Assembly: GCA_030688735.1 (NCBI GenBank)
Contig: JAUYJC010000082.1
Coordinates: 1 to 32,896, forward strand
From: Deltaproteobacteria bacterium
Lineage (GTDB): Bacteria > Desulfobacterota > Binatia > UBA9968
DNA length: 32,896 nucleotides
Direction of reading: 5' to 3'
The position numbers and the translations under genes are program-made. The notes beneath the pieces are model-generated. The model did not search any database. It was not told the origin of the DNA and worked only from the letters and a program-made list of their open reading frames with translations. Below, one piece after another: positions 6,689 to 15,114 of this stretch (within the stretch, counting starts at the first letter, position 1; every line of letters starts with the position of its first letter).

Positions 6689-8053
6689 TCAAGCGCTTTG
6701 ACTGCGGGCGCCCGGACGCACATAGACAAGGTTGATGCTCTTTTTGTTGCGCAGCTTGCCGGAAGGCAGCGCCAGTTCCCCAAGAGGAATCTGGGCAATG
6801 AATTGCGGCTTGAACGGATCACTGATGTCGAACGCGCTGCAAACCGTTTGCCCTGCGTTTGGCGTGTTGGGTAGCTCATCTTGCTCGTGCGCGACGTAGA
6901 GCAGAGTGTTTTCAGGATTCGTCCATAACCCATGGGCCTCCCGTCCTTGGCTGAAAAAGTTGCCCACGACTTTGCGAGAGCCGGATGCGGCCGAGCGGTC
7001 GATGATGGCGATCTGGCTCGATGCTACGCCGCCCGGTCCGCCATCGTCGACGCGGGCGAGGGAGGCATAGACAACCTTGCCCCTGGTGTTTTCGACGAAC
7101 TCGACGTGATTGGGCCGCGCTACTTTGCCCAACGAAATGGAATCTAGCAGTTTCGGCGCCGGACCCACTGACCAAGCCGAGACCGAATCCGCCAGCTTGT
7201 GCGACAGCCAAAGTTCTTTGCCATCGGGTATGGTTTTTTGAAACGGGGTAAAGCCGAACGGATCTTGTGTTTTGATATCGATAATCGCGCGCCGTTTTGG
7301 CCGGCTGAAGCCATCGCGCCCGTAGTTCGTGTCGATGATCTCCAGTTGCGAGGCCTTTTGAGAGACGACGAAGGCAAGCCTCCCGTCGGCGGAGAACCAG
7401 ACTTGTGCCGGCCCGTTCAGGCAATCAACGTACAGACGGACCGCGCGCGAAGCCACGCCGCGCGATTCCTTAATCGCCGCTGCGACATCGAGGACAGCGA
7501 TGCGATTTTCGCCGCGCACCGTAACCCAGATTTCTTTACCGTTGCGGCTGAAAGTCGGCTCGTGGGGCTCACGACCCACGAGCACTCCGCTGGTCATTCG
7601 GTCGGCATTGGTTTGATCGCTCGCCTGCGGATTCGGCGTGTTGCCGACGACCTTCATTGTTTCGAGATCGACCAGATAGACGTTACTTGTTCCTCGACCG
7701 GTGCAGGCTAATAGCCGGTTATCCGGAGAAGGAGCAGCTCCATGAATATTGATTGCGCCGTGGTATAGCGGCTTTGTCACCATGGCGACGTGGGTGGGCG
7801 TGACGCCGCCGGTTACCAGTCGAAACGGCGGTCGCGGGTCTTCATCGAACGATGTGAGATTGATGGTCGTGGCTACCGCGTTGGTGTTTGGATCGATAAC
7901 CGATAACGTGTTGGAATCCTCGTTGCATATTATGACGCGGTCGCGGCTGTTTGCGCCGGCACCGACCTGCGCGAGCGCGCGCCCAAACGGGAATGCGGCA
8001 GCGAGCGCTACTCCGCCAACGTTTGTGATGAATTCGCGTCGAGTCCAGTCCAT
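6689..8053 (-). CDS. Tat-exported YVTN beta-propeller protein
   Basis: About 454 residues from ATG 8053, selected because AAAGGA lies nine bases upstream and because it begins with a twin-arginine signal (DWTRREFITNVGGVALAAA) with cleavage near ALAQ. Repeated blade motifs follow: VIICNEDSNTLSVIDPNTNAV, RLLACTGRGTSNVYLVDLETM, EIWVTVRGENRIAVLDV and LAFVVSQKASQLEIID, giving a predicted seven-blade 40-residue-repeat propeller. The Tat route implies folding, possibly with a cofactor or metal, before export. The partner DUF305 gene follows 11 bases downstream, suggesting a periplasmic metal or redox function. Enzymatic activity cannot be assigned. Confidence 0.82.
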   Translation of the reverse strand: MDWTRREFITNVGGVALAAAFPFGRALAQVGAGANSRDRVIICNEDSNTLSVIDPNTNAVATTINLTSFDEDPRPPFRLVTGGVTPTHVAMVTKPLYHGAINIHGAAPSPDNRLLACTGRGTSNVYLVDLETMKVVGNTPNPQASDQTNADRMTSGVLVGREPHEPTFSRNGKEIWVTVRGENRIAVLDVAAAIKESRGVASRAVRLYVDCLNGPAQVWFSADGRLAFVVSQKASQLEIIDTNYGRDGFSRPKRRAIIDIKTQDPFGFTPFQKTIPDGKELWLSHKLADSVSAWSVGPAPKLLDSISLGKVARPNHVEFVENTRGKVVYASLARVDDGGPGGVASSQIAIIDRSAASGSRKVVGNFFSQGREAHGLWTNPENTLLYVAHEQDELPNTPNAGQTVCSAFDISDPFKPQFIAQIPLGELALPSGKLRNKKSINLVYVRPGARSQSA

Positions 8054-8386
8054 GTGATGTTTTCCTTTCTGTTGAATTGAGGCTGGGGTACGTTGTCGAC
8101 TAGATGGGACGACTATGACCCCCTTGACCCTTCCCGCAAGCAAGAAGGTAAAAGTGACGATGAGGGCACAGCAGCCGTGGAATCGTGCATATGACTACCG
8201 TATAACCTTTTATTCCCAAAACGCTTGAGCAATCAAGCTCTAAGGATAATCCCCGCAGGAGAGATGGGAGTGATAAACGTGGGCAGCGGCAGAGTGTGGC
8301 GCTTTGTTAGGATATTCGTTCATGAGTTCGCCGGCCAATATTGGCGCGCCCAAAAGATCGGCCCATCCCCATAATGGTCGCCGGCC
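8054..8386. other. Divergent intergenic region between propeller operon and heme operon
   Basis: About 330 bases without a supported gene. A perfect GCTTGA-GCAA-TCAAGC mini-hairpin (8223-8238) and a 12-base palindrome GCCAATATTGGC (8333-8344) are visible. ATAATGG followed by a CCGG-containing stretch occurs at 8371 and again inside the heme promoter at 8410. I see no convincing RNA gene. It must contain the promoter of the propeller operon, which I cannot place reliably. Confidence 0.5.
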
Positions 8387-8414
8387 TTGAAGGTCTCGGT
8401 GGTTGTCCTATAAT
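8387..8414 (+). promoter_or_regulatory. Sigma-70-type promoter of the heme operon, near-leaderless
   Basis: TTGAAG (8387-8392), a 16-base spacer and a perfect TATAAT (8409-8414). The ATG of ccsA/hemX begins at 8427, so transcription from about 8421 leaves roughly six untranslated bases and no room for a Shine-Dalgarno site. Confidence 0.65.
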
Positions 8415-8426
8415 GGCCGGGTACCC

Positions 8427-9245
8427 ATGGACGTCACCTTTCTCAAGATTGCTGCCCTGTTTTATCTCCTCGCGGGGGTGTCCTTCGCTCTTTACGTTTT
8501 TTTCCAGCGCGATATCGTTTCCAAGCTCTCGCCCCTAATTGTCGCCTGCGGCTTCGTCGCGCACACTCTGGCGCTCGCCGTGCACTTTTTTCAAACAGGC
8601 TATCCGAACATCACGCAGTTTCGCGAGGCGCTGTCGTTGTACAGTTGGGTGATGGTCGCGGCTTACCTGATCGTTCATTTCAAATACCGTCTCGCCGTTC
8701 TCGGCTCGATCATCGCCCCCTTGGCTTTTCTCATGACGCTTGCCGCCTTTGCTTTCGGCACCGGCAGCGAAGCGTTGCCGCCGGAGTTGAAGAGCTATTG
8801 GCTGCTCGTCCATGTCACCGTGGCATTTCTCGGCAACGCGGCGTTCGCGATGGCCTTCGGCGTGAGTTTGATTTACCTGTTGGCGGAACGACAGCTGAAA
8901 CACAAAAAGATGACGTTGCTGATTAAGCGTTTTCCGTCCCTGGAGACCTTGGACCGGCTCAATTATATTTTGCTTGTGTGGGGGTTTCCTTTGATGACCC
9001 TGGGGATCGTCACAGGCAGCATGTGGGCGGCCATTCATTGGGGAAGTTATTGGTCCTGGGACCCGCGCCAGATCACCTCCGGCATCGCCTGGCTCTTCTA
9101 CGGCGCTATACTGCATGGCCGCACGACAGGTTTGCGCGGCAGAAAGGCGGCGGTGCTTACCAGCTTCGGTTTCTGCGTCGTGATTGCTTACTTTTTCTTG
9201 GGGGATGTGGTTTTTCCCAGCCGGCACGGGGGACGGTTCGACTAA
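8427..9245 (+). CDS. CcsA/HemX-type cytochrome c assembly membrane protein
   Basis: A 272-residue integral membrane protein with about eight hydrophobic segments. It carries the CcsA/CcmC signature: the tryptophan-rich GSMWAAIHWGSYWSWDPRQI (heme-handling WWD-like motif) with conserved histidines in LLVHVTVAFLGNAAF and VAHTLALAVHFF. As first gene of a heme operon it corresponds to HemX/CcsA homologues that affect glutamyl-tRNA reductase level or carry heme to cytochrome c synthesis. ATG 8427 is chosen over an in-frame TTG at 8403 because the TTG lies in the promoter itself. hemA starts three bases after its stop. The exact role (HemX or CcsA) is not decided by sequence. Confidence 0.88.
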   Translation: MDVTFLKIAALFYLLAGVSFALYVFFQRDIVSKLSPLIVACGFVAHTLALAVHFFQTGYPNITQFREALSLYSWVMVAAYLIVHFKYRLAVLGSIIAPLAFLMTLAAFAFGTGSEALPPELKSYWLLVHVTVAFLGNAAFAMAFGVSLIYLLAERQLKHKKMTLLIKRFPSLETLDRLNYILLVWGFPLMTLGIVTGSMWAAIHWGSYWSWDPRQITSGIAWLFYGAILHGRTTGLRGRKAAVLTSFGFCVVIAYFFLGDVVFPSRHGGRFD

Positions 9246-9248
9246 ACC

Positions 9249-10532
9249 GTGCAAAAAGAAATCCTCATCGTCGGACTCAACCACCGCAGCGCGCCCATCG
9301 AAGTGCGCGAGAACGTCGCCTTCGAAGCTTCCTACCTGCGCGAGGCTCTGGCGCAGTTGCGCGCCTATCCCGCGATTCAAGAAGGCGTGATCTTGTCGAC
9401 CTGCAACCGCGTCGAGGTCGTCGCGGCGGCAGCCGATGGTGCTGCTGCTTCCGCGGAAATCAAAACATTCCTCGACGCGCAAGGCGCGCGCCGCAATGCC
9501 GGCCAATTGGACGACCATGTTTACGCCTATCAAGGAGCCGATGCCGTGCGGCATGTCTTCCGCGTCGCAGCGAGTCTCGATTCGATGGTCGTGGGCGAGC
9601 CGCAGATTCTGGGCCAACTCAAAGAATATTACAGCGCGGCGCAGGAAGCGGGGACGGTGGGAGCGATCCTGCACCGGCTCTTTCACCGCGCCTTTTCCGT
9701 CGCCAAGCGGGTGCGCACCGAGACCGGCATCGCCAGCCGCGCCGTGTCGGTGAGCTCGGTCGCGGTGGATTTGGCCCGGCGAATTTTCGACCGCTTCGAC
9801 GACAAAACGGTGATGCTGATCGGCGCCGGAAAGATGGGCGGCTTGATGGCGCGTCATCTTCAGAGCAACGGCGCGCGCAGCTTGATGGTAACCAACCGCA
9901 CCTTCGAACGCGCGGTGGAGTTGGCAGGAAGCATCCACGGTAGCCCGATCCTTTTCGAGGACTTTCCCCGCTATCTCAAGATCGCCGATCTCGTTATCGG
10001 CTGCACCGGCGCGCCGGAAGTTCTGGTCAATGCCGGCGCCGTGGGCGCGATTCTGAAAGAGCGCAAGAACAAGCCGATGTTTTTCATCGACATCGGCGAC
10101 CGGCGCAACTTCGACGCCGAGATCAACAATCTCGACAACGCCTATCTTTATAACATCGACGACTTGCAGGCCGTGGCAAAGGAAAACCTGCAAGAACGGT
10201 CCAACGAGGCGGAGAAGGCCGAAAAGATCGTCGTCGAAGAGGTGGCGAGTTTCAACCGCTGGATCCATTCGCTGGAACAGGCGCCGACGATCATGGCTTT
10301 GCGCCATCGCTTCGAGGAAGTTCGCCGCAATGAAATGGAAAAATCGCTTGGCGGCGGTCTCAAAGATTTGTCGGACCGCCAACGGGAATCTCTCGAAGTC
10401 ATGACGACGGCGATGATCAACAAGCTGCTGCACGGGCCGATCTCCCACCTGAAAAAGAACTCGGAGAAAGAAGACGACGAGAGCGCTTTGTATAGTGCGG
10501 CATTGAAGAAACTTTTTAATATCGAGGAATAA
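9249..10532 (+). CDS. hemA: Glutamyl-tRNA reductase
   Basis: First committed enzyme of C5 tetrapyrrole synthesis: NADPH-dependent reduction of glutamyl-tRNA to glutamate-1-semialdehyde. The 427-residue protein has the family length and domain order: catalytic domain with GLNHRSAPIEVRE and the active-site cysteine C52 in LSTCNRVEV, the DSMVVGEPQILGQLK segment, an NADPH-binding GAGKMGGLMARHL, and a C-terminal helical dimerisation domain. Translation begins at GTG 9249, three bases after the ccsA stop, so the two are coupled. A long antisense frame covers this gene and ccsA but has no features of a real protein. hemL is not present in the window. Confidence 0.97.
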   Translation: MQKEILIVGLNHRSAPIEVRENVAFEASYLREALAQLRAYPAIQEGVILSTCNRVEVVAAAADGAAASAEIKTFLDAQGARRNAGQLDDHVYAYQGADAVRHVFRVAASLDSMVVGEPQILGQLKEYYSAAQEAGTVGAILHRLFHRAFSVAKRVRTETGIASRAVSVSSVAVDLARRIFDRFDDKTVMLIGAGKMGGLMARHLQSNGARSLMVTNRTFERAVELAGSIHGSPILFEDFPRYLKIADLVIGCTGAPEVLVNAGAVGAILKERKNKPMFFIDIGDRRNFDAEINNLDNAYLYNIDDLQAVAKENLQERSNEAEKAEKIVVEEVASFNRWIHSLEQAPTIMALRHRFEEVRRNEMEKSLGGGLKDLSDRQRESLEVMTTAMINKLLHGPISHLKKNSEKEDDESALYSAALKKLFNIEE

Positions 10533-10581
10533 TGACCGACCTGAGCGGAAGTGGTGCCTTGCCCCCAAGGGGCGGAAAGAA

Positions 10582-11505
10582 GTGTTGGAAAACGTGAAAA
10601 ACCTTCGGCTCGGCACCCGCGGCAGTACACTCGCGCTGGCGCAAGCCCACTGGGTAAAAGCGCGGATCGAGGAGCGACGTCCCGAATCAAAAGTCGAGAT
10701 CGTGGTGCTTAAGACCAGCGGCGATCGCTTTATCGACGCAGCACTTCAAGCGATCGGGGGCAAGGGGCTTTTCACCAAGGAGATCGAAGACGCGCTGCTG
10801 CGAAACGAAATCGATCTCGCGGTGCATTCGCTGAAAGATCTGCCGACGGAAATGGCGCAAGGCCTCGCGCTCGTCGCAGTTCCCGAGCGCGAGGACGCGC
10901 GGGATGTCCTGGTGACCAGGGAGCGGACGAGCCTGGATCGACTGCCGCCCGGGGCGCGGATCGGCACCGGCAGCTTACGCCGGCGCGCGCAGCTCTTATA
11001 TCATCGGCCGGGACTGTCGGTGGTTGGGATTCGTGGAAACGTCGACACTCGGCTGAGAAAGCTCGATGCCGGCGAGGTCGATGCTTTGGTCATGGCCGCT
11101 GCGGGGCTGAAACGAATCGGCCGAGGAGATCGCATCGTAGAGTTCTTGTCGACTGATATCTGCGTGAGCGCCGTGGCTCAAGGCGCCCTGGGCTTGCAGG
11201 CGCGCGCGAATGATGCGGGGAACGAGGAGTACTCTTTTTTACACCACGCGCCGACGGCCGCCGAGGTGACCGCAGAACGCTCGTTTCTTAGTCGTTTGGG
11301 CGGCGGCTGTCAGGTTCCGGTGGGCGGTCGCGCCGTGGTCGCGGGGGACGAGATCGCGATGGTCGGCGTCGTCGCCAGCCCCGACGGGAAAGCGCTCCAA
11401 CGAGGGGAACGCTCGGGAAAATTAGTAGACGCGGCGAAATTGGGCGCGGATTTGGCTGAGGAATTGCTGCGCGCGGGTGCAGACCGGATTTTGGCGTCGG
11501 TATAA
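10582..11505 (+). CDS. hemC: Hydroxymethylbilane synthase (porphobilinogen deaminase)
   Basis: Joins four porphobilinogens to hydroxymethylbilane. The 307-residue protein has LGTRGSTLALAQA near the start, the arginine-rich substrate region (GTGSLRRRAQLLYHRP, RGNVDTRLRKL), the aspartate in EIDLAVHSLKDLPTE, and C243 in RLGGGCQVPVGG, which carries the dipyrromethane cofactor. The start is GTG 10582 with GGAAAGAA just upstream; GTG 10594 is possible. A 49-base gap separates it from hemA, the largest gap in the operon, with a short CCTTG/CAAGG hairpin in it. hemD follows after three bases. Confidence 0.97.
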   Translation: MLENVKNLRLGTRGSTLALAQAHWVKARIEERRPESKVEIVVLKTSGDRFIDAALQAIGGKGLFTKEIEDALLRNEIDLAVHSLKDLPTEMAQGLALVAVPEREDARDVLVTRERTSLDRLPPGARIGTGSLRRRAQLLYHRPGLSVVGIRGNVDTRLRKLDAGEVDALVMAAAGLKRIGRGDRIVEFLSTDICVSAVAQGALGLQARANDAGNEEYSFLHHAPTAAEVTAERSFLSRLGGGCQVPVGGRAVVAGDEIAMVGVVASPDGKALQRGERSGKLVDAAKLGADLAEELLRAGADRILASV

Positions 11506-11508
11506 GAC

Positions 11509-12354
11509 ATGGCGGCCAAGGATATAGCTGGGGCGCGCGGCGCCTATCGTCCTCTGGCGGGCAGACGCATCGTCGTCACGCGGGCGCGCGCCCAGGCGGG
11601 TGGATTGGCGGGAAAGATCGAAGAGCTGGGCGGTGAGGTGATAGAATTCCCGACCATCGAGATCCAGCCGCCGGCAAGTTTTGCGGCGCTGGACGCGGCG
11701 ATTGCGCGGATAGCGGATTACGATTGGTTGATCTTCACCAGCGTCAACGGCGTCGAGCAATTTCTCGCTCGCTTGGAGTGTTCGGGAAAATCTCTGGCGG
11801 ATTTCCAAAGCAAACGAGTTGCCGCCATCGGTCCACCCACGGCAGAGCGGCTTAAAGGCGCAGGAATAAGCAGTTGTCTCGTGCCGGAGCAATACCAGGC
11901 CGAGGGAGTTCTCGATGCGCTGAAGCCCGAGGAGTTGCGCGCCAAGCGCGTGTTGATTCCACGGGCGGCCAAGGCGCGGGAGATTCTGCCGGAGACGCTG
12001 CGGCAGTGGGGCGCCGCAGTCGATGTTGTCGAAGCCTACCGCACGGTGATACCAACGGCGGACGTGCCGAAACTTAGAAGCTTGCTGCAAGAGGGGAGCG
12101 TGGACATGGTCACGTTCACCAGTTCAAGCACGGCGGCTAATTTTGTGAAGCTATTTGGTGGCGAGAAACTGTCGGACATCTTACGCGGCACGGCGATCGG
12201 CTGCATCGGGCCGCTTACCGAGGCGACCGTCCGGGAACTCGGCGGCAAGGCCGATTTGGTATCGGCGGAGTTTACAATTCCAGGGCTGGTGCGCGCGATG
12301 GTTGACTTTTTCCAGCATGGCGCAGACACGGGGGCACGACCGGCGGGAGCATAA
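11509..12354 (+). CDS. hemD: Uroporphyrinogen-III synthase
   Basis: Cyclises hydroxymethylbilane with inversion of ring D. The 281-residue protein begins at ATG 11509. It shows the loosely conserved two-domain HemD pattern: [60 protein letters not shown], then [19 protein letters not shown] and [16 protein letters not shown]. HemD is poorly conserved, so position between hemC and hemB is important support. It carries no fused methyltransferase, unlike some bacterial versions. Its TAA ends one base before the hemB ATG, implying coupled translation. Confidence 0.95.
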   Translation: MAAKDIAGARGAYRPLAGRRIVVTRARAQAGGLAGKIEELGGEVIEFPTIEIQPPASFAALDAAIARIADYDWLIFTSVNGVEQFLARLECSGKSLADFQSKRVAAIGPPTAERLKGAGISSCLVPEQYQAEGVLDALKPEELRAKRVLIPRAAKAREILPETLRQWGAAVDVVEAYRTVIPTADVPKLRSLLQEGSVDMVTFTSSSTAANFVKLFGGEKLSDILRGTAIGCIGPLTEATVRELGGKADLVSAEFTIPGLVRAMVDFFQHGADTGARPAGA

Positions 12355-12355
12355 G

Positions 12356-13333
12356 ATGGATTATCCAAAATATCGGCCGAGAAGGCTGCGGCGCAACGAA
12401 AGACTCAGGGAGCTGATACGAGAAACGACGGTTAGCCCGAAAAACCTGATTTACCCGTTGTTCGTCGGCCCCGGAAAAGACCGCGTCCAACCGGTCTCTT
12501 CGATGCCCGGCGTCGCGCAACTCTCGGTGGACCGCGCGGTCATCGAATGTCAGGAAGTCCGCGCCCTCGGAATTCCCGCCGTCATCTTGTTCGGCATTCC
12601 CGAGCACAAGGACTCCCTTGGCACCGGGGCCTATGCCGACGCCGGTGTCGTACAGCAGGCGATTCGCGCGATCAAGGAAAAGCTGCCGGAGCTGCTGGTA
12701 ATTACCGATGTTTGTTTGTGTGAGTATACCGATCATAGCCACTGCGGCGTGGTCGAGAACGGCGATGTCGATAACGACGCCACGTTGGAGCTGTTAGCCA
12801 AAGAAGCTCTCTCGCACGCGCGCGCCGGGGCCGATATCGTCGGTCCTTCGGATATGATGGACGGCAGAGTAGGGGCGATCCGGCAAGCCCTCGATCAAAA
12901 CGGCTTCGAAAACGTCGCGATCATGGCTTACGCCGCGAAATATGCGTCGGGGTTCTACGGGCCGTTCCGTGAAGCGGCCGAGTCGACGCCGCAATTCGGC
13001 GACCGCCGCTCCTACCAGATGGACCCGGCCAATACTGACGAAGCGCTGCGCGAGGTCGCATTGGACATTCGCGAGGGCGCCGACATCGTCATGGTGAAGC
13101 CGGCGCTCGCTTACCTCGACGTGATTTACCGGGTGAAACAAAAATTCGGCTATCCCGTGGCGGCTTATAACGTCAGCGGGGAATATTCGATGATCAAAGC
13201 AGCCGGCCAGAACGGTTGGGTGGACGAGACCAGAGTGATGATGGAAGTGCTGCTGTCGATCCGGCGCGCCGGCGCCGACATGATCCTGACTTATTTTGCC
13301 AAGGACGCAGCTCGGCTCCTTGCTTCCCAATGA
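12356..13333 (+). CDS. hemB: Delta-aminolevulinic acid dehydratase (porphobilinogen synthase)
   Basis: Condenses two 5-aminolevulinates to porphobilinogen. The 325-residue protein starts at ATG 12356 with GGGAGC upstream; a longer in-frame extension into hemD is not conserved. The zinc-type cysteine triad is present ([15 protein letters not shown]120, C122, C130). So are both Schiff-base lysines: K195 in [13 protein letters not shown] and K248 in [12 protein letters not shown]. It is the last gene of the heme operon and converges on a small hypothetical gene 30 bases downstream, with no strong intrinsic terminator between them. Confidence 0.98.
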   Translation: MDYPKYRPRRLRRNERLRELIRETTVSPKNLIYPLFVGPGKDRVQPVSSMPGVAQLSVDRAVIECQEVRALGIPAVILFGIPEHKDSLGTGAYADAGVVQQAIRAIKEKLPELLVITDVCLCEYTDHSHCGVVENGDVDNDATLELLAKEALSHARAGADIVGPSDMMDGRVGAIRQALDQNGFENVAIMAYAAKYASGFYGPFREAAESTPQFGDRRSYQMDPANTDEALREVALDIREGADIVMVKPALAYLDVIYRVKQKFGYPVAAYNVSGEYSMIKAAGQNGWVDETRVMMEVLLSIRRAGADMILTYFAKDAARLLASQ

Positions 13334-13362
13334 ATGGGCTTTTTACGGATTCGCGCGCACCG

Positions 13363-13623
13363 CTATAGCAGGTGCCAGAGGTCTTTGATTTTCCGTTGCA
13401 GCGTGCGCTCGCATTCGTCCTCCCGCCCGTCGGTTCGAACTTGCGACCCGGAGAGGCGGAAAATCAAAACCCTGGCTCCTTTGGCTAGACGAAGCACGTA
13501 GGTATTTGAGTCGGCGTCGTCATAGACCGTGATTTCCAACCCGGGATCCAATCGCCCCGCGATTCGGTTCGCCCACTCCTCGATCTCACGAGCCGCCGCC
13601 TCGCCTTTTTTATCGGTAAGCAT
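13363..13623 (-). CDS. Small hypothetical protein
   Basis: An 86-residue soluble protein that I do not recognise. It begins with a charged helix (KKGEAAAREIEEWANRIAG), followed by beta-like stretches EITVYDDADSNTYVLRLAKGARVLIFRLSGSQV and a basic C-terminal helix RTLQRKIKDLWHLL. No signal peptide or cysteine motif. Its start codon is immediately next to the terminal inverted repeat of a MITE-like element, so the native ribosome-binding site and possibly N-terminal codons may have been replaced. The frame stays open into the element. It converges on hemB. Confidence 0.55.
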   Translation of the reverse strand: MLTDKKGEAAAREIEEWANRIAGRLDPGLEITVYDDADSNTYVLRLAKGARVLIFRLSGSQVRTDGREDECERTLQRKIKDLWHLL

Positions 13624-13764
13624 GTCTGAGAGTGTGTGAAAAAATAGCCGACCGCCCTTCGACGAGCTCAGGATGAACGGCTAAGTACCTGAACTTCCAT
13701 CTATGCTATCCCGTTCGTGGTGAGCGTGCCAAAGCATGGACGATTTTTTCACACACTCTGAGAC
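13624..13764. mobile_element. MITE-like element with 22-bp terminal inverted repeats
   Basis: The ends GTCTGAGAGTGTGTGAAAAA (from 13624) and its near-perfect inverse (13743-13764) match at 21 of 22 positions. Inside, GCCCTTCGACGAGCTCAGGA (13654-13673) faces CCGTTCGTGGTGAGCGTGCC, a second, weaker inverted pair of the TTCGACnnGCTCAGGA type often dispersed in environmental genomes. The element is 141 bp long and codes for nothing. No target-site duplication is obvious. Confidence 0.6.
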
Positions 13765-13787
13765 AGGGGAGCCTGTGGAGAGCAAAA

Positions 13788-13880
13788 GTTCCAGCAGTTC
13801 AAACCGTTCAAAAAAAATTCAAGCCGTTTAGCGGGAGCCAAGACGGCCGAAACGGCTTGAACGGCCTAAACGGTATGAAC
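13788..13880. repeat. Inverted array of 9-bp repeats (CAAGCCGTT family), copy 1
   Basis: Left half repeats GTTCAAnCC-like units every nine bases (GTTCCAGCA, GTTCAAACC, GTTCAAAAA, then TTCAAGCCGTTT). Right half repeats the complement with the same period (AACGGCTTG, AACGGCCTA, AACGGTATG). The whole can fold into a long hairpin. It lies five bases beyond the stop of the binding-protein gene. A second copy of the same design is at 28718-28806. Confidence 0.7.
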
Positions 13881-13884
13881 AAAT

Positions 13885-14901
13885 TTACTTTTTCTTGTAC
13901 AGGCCGTCGATGTAGCCAGACTGGTCGAGTTCTTTGATGAAGGTGAAATCGACGAACTGCTCGGGCTTGGTGGTTTTCGCCCTCGGGTCGCGCTCGGCGA
14001 CGTCTTCGATGACGGTCTTAAGCCCTTCCAGGCTGGGATACTGCTTTTTGGGATATAATGCCTCGGTCATGACGTTGTCGTAACTCTTTTCCAGCGTTTC
14101 ACGCTCAAGCCCGCTGCCCATGTATTTGCTCAAAGCCTTGATCGTCGCTTCCTTATCCGTCCACATTTTATGCACGGCCTCAACATGGGCCTTTACATAG
14201 CGGCGCACTACGTCCGGGTGTTCCTTAATGTACCTACGGGTCGTCCCTACACCGGTGTGTTGGAAGACCAGACCCATCTTGGCGACATCGGCTATGACGG
14301 CTAATCCGCGCTTTTCAGCGATAAAACTGGAGGGGGGATTGATCACCGAGGCGGTCACTCTGCCCGTCAGGGCGGCGGTCAGCCTCTCCGGCCCGCTGCC
14401 TACTTGCACGAGGGTGACATCCTTGCCGGGCGTCAACCCGATTCGTCTCAATGCGAAACGGGCGATCGAATCGGTTGCCGATCCGAACCGGCTGATCGCG
14501 ACCGTGCCGCCCTTGAGCTGTTCCGCGGTTTTGATTCCCGGTTTGCCCATGAGCACATAATTCAGCGAGATGATCCCGGCGGCGACAAATACGGCGTCCG
14601 ATCCAGCCAAGGCGCTATTAACCAGACCCGGGCCGGAAACCTGGGTGATCGGAACGTCGCCCGACACCAGGGCAAGGATCGCGGTCGTGCCTCCAGTGAA
14701 GAAGATCAGTTGCACGTCCAGCCCGTTCTTGGCGAAAATCCCGCTGTCCTTTGCGACCCAGGCGGGTAATTGATCGGCGCTGGCCGCGCTGTAGCCGACG
14801 TTTAGCCGGGTCATTTGAGCCCAAGCGAACGGCGCGGAAAAAACCTGGGAAAGCAATGCCGCGACTGTCAAATAGAGCATTCTTTTTGTCGCCATAAACA
14901 T
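13885..14901 (-). CDS. ABC transporter substrate-binding protein (NMT1/TauA/SsuA-like)
   Basis: About 338 residues from ATG 14901 (ATG 14895 is equally possible; CGAGGTG lies just upstream). A signal peptide (KRMLYLTVAALLSQVFSAPFAWAQ) precedes a type-2 periplasmic binding fold: LNVGYSAASADQLPAWVAKDSGIFAKNGLDVQLIFF, SGDVPITQVSGPGLVNSALAG, then the second lobe GGTVAISRFGSATDSIARFALRRIG. The family carries sulfonates, nitrate, pyrimidine precursors or aromatics. The ligand cannot be told. No permease or ATPase lies beside it, so it is an orphan binding protein, as is frequent in Tectomicrobia/Binatota-like genomes. The 3' end is followed by a 9-bp-repeat hairpin. Confidence 0.88.
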   Translation of the reverse strand: MFMATKRMLYLTVAALLSQVFSAPFAWAQMTRLNVGYSAASADQLPAWVAKDSGIFAKNGLDVQLIFFTGGTTAILALVSGDVPITQVSGPGLVNSALAGSDAVFVAAGIISLNYVLMGKPGIKTAEQLKGGTVAISRFGSATDSIARFALRRIGLTPGKDVTLVQVGSGPERLTAALTGRVTASVINPPSSFIAEKRGLAVIADVAKMGLVFQHTGVGTTRRYIKEHPDVVRRYVKAHVEAVHKMWTDKEATIKALSKYMGSGLERETLEKSYDNVMTEALYPKKQYPSLEGLKTVIEDVAERDPRAKTTKPEQFVDFTFIKELDQSGYIDGLYKKK

Positions 14902-14956
14902 ACACCTCGAAGTGAATCTGCGGTCATAGTACAGGACGAGAGGAGTAGAAACAAGA

Positions 14957-14983
14957 AAGCCCTTGCCATGTTGGCAAGGGCTT
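14957..14983 (-). terminator. Intrinsic terminator of the cytochrome gene
   Basis: A perfect 12-bp stem AAGCCCTTGCCA/TGGCAAGGGCTT with a 3-nt loop. On the minus strand it is followed by the T-rich TCTTGTTTCT. It lies after the cytochrome gene (stop 15115) and before the binding-protein start, so it separates the two. Between it and 15115, CCAAAGAC/GTCTTTGG (15074-15112) forms another hairpin. Confidence 0.75.
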
Positions 14984-15114
14984 CCTGAGTTTGAAGTGAC
15001 GACGACAGCGGGATTGAATCGTCCGACCGAGAGTAATGGCTCAAATAGTATATCTCGCCGCGGCACGCTTAAGCCAAAGACTTCAAAGCGCTATTGAACC
15101 ACCCTGTCTTTGGA

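Noticed and set aside
8535-10616. A 693-codon minus-strand open frame opposite ccsA and hemA
   Set aside because: It lies wholly antisense to two well-supported genes, is rich in His, Arg and Gln, has no domain pattern, and is explained by codon bias of the sense strand.
12155-12355. Extended start for hemB inside hemD
   Set aside because: ATG 12356 has a ribosome-binding site and matches HemB length; the extension is arginine-rich and unrelated.
13788-13880. Possible CRISPR array because of regularly repeated short units
   Set aside because: Units are only 9 bp, contiguous with no spacers, and inverted in the second half; no cas genes are present.
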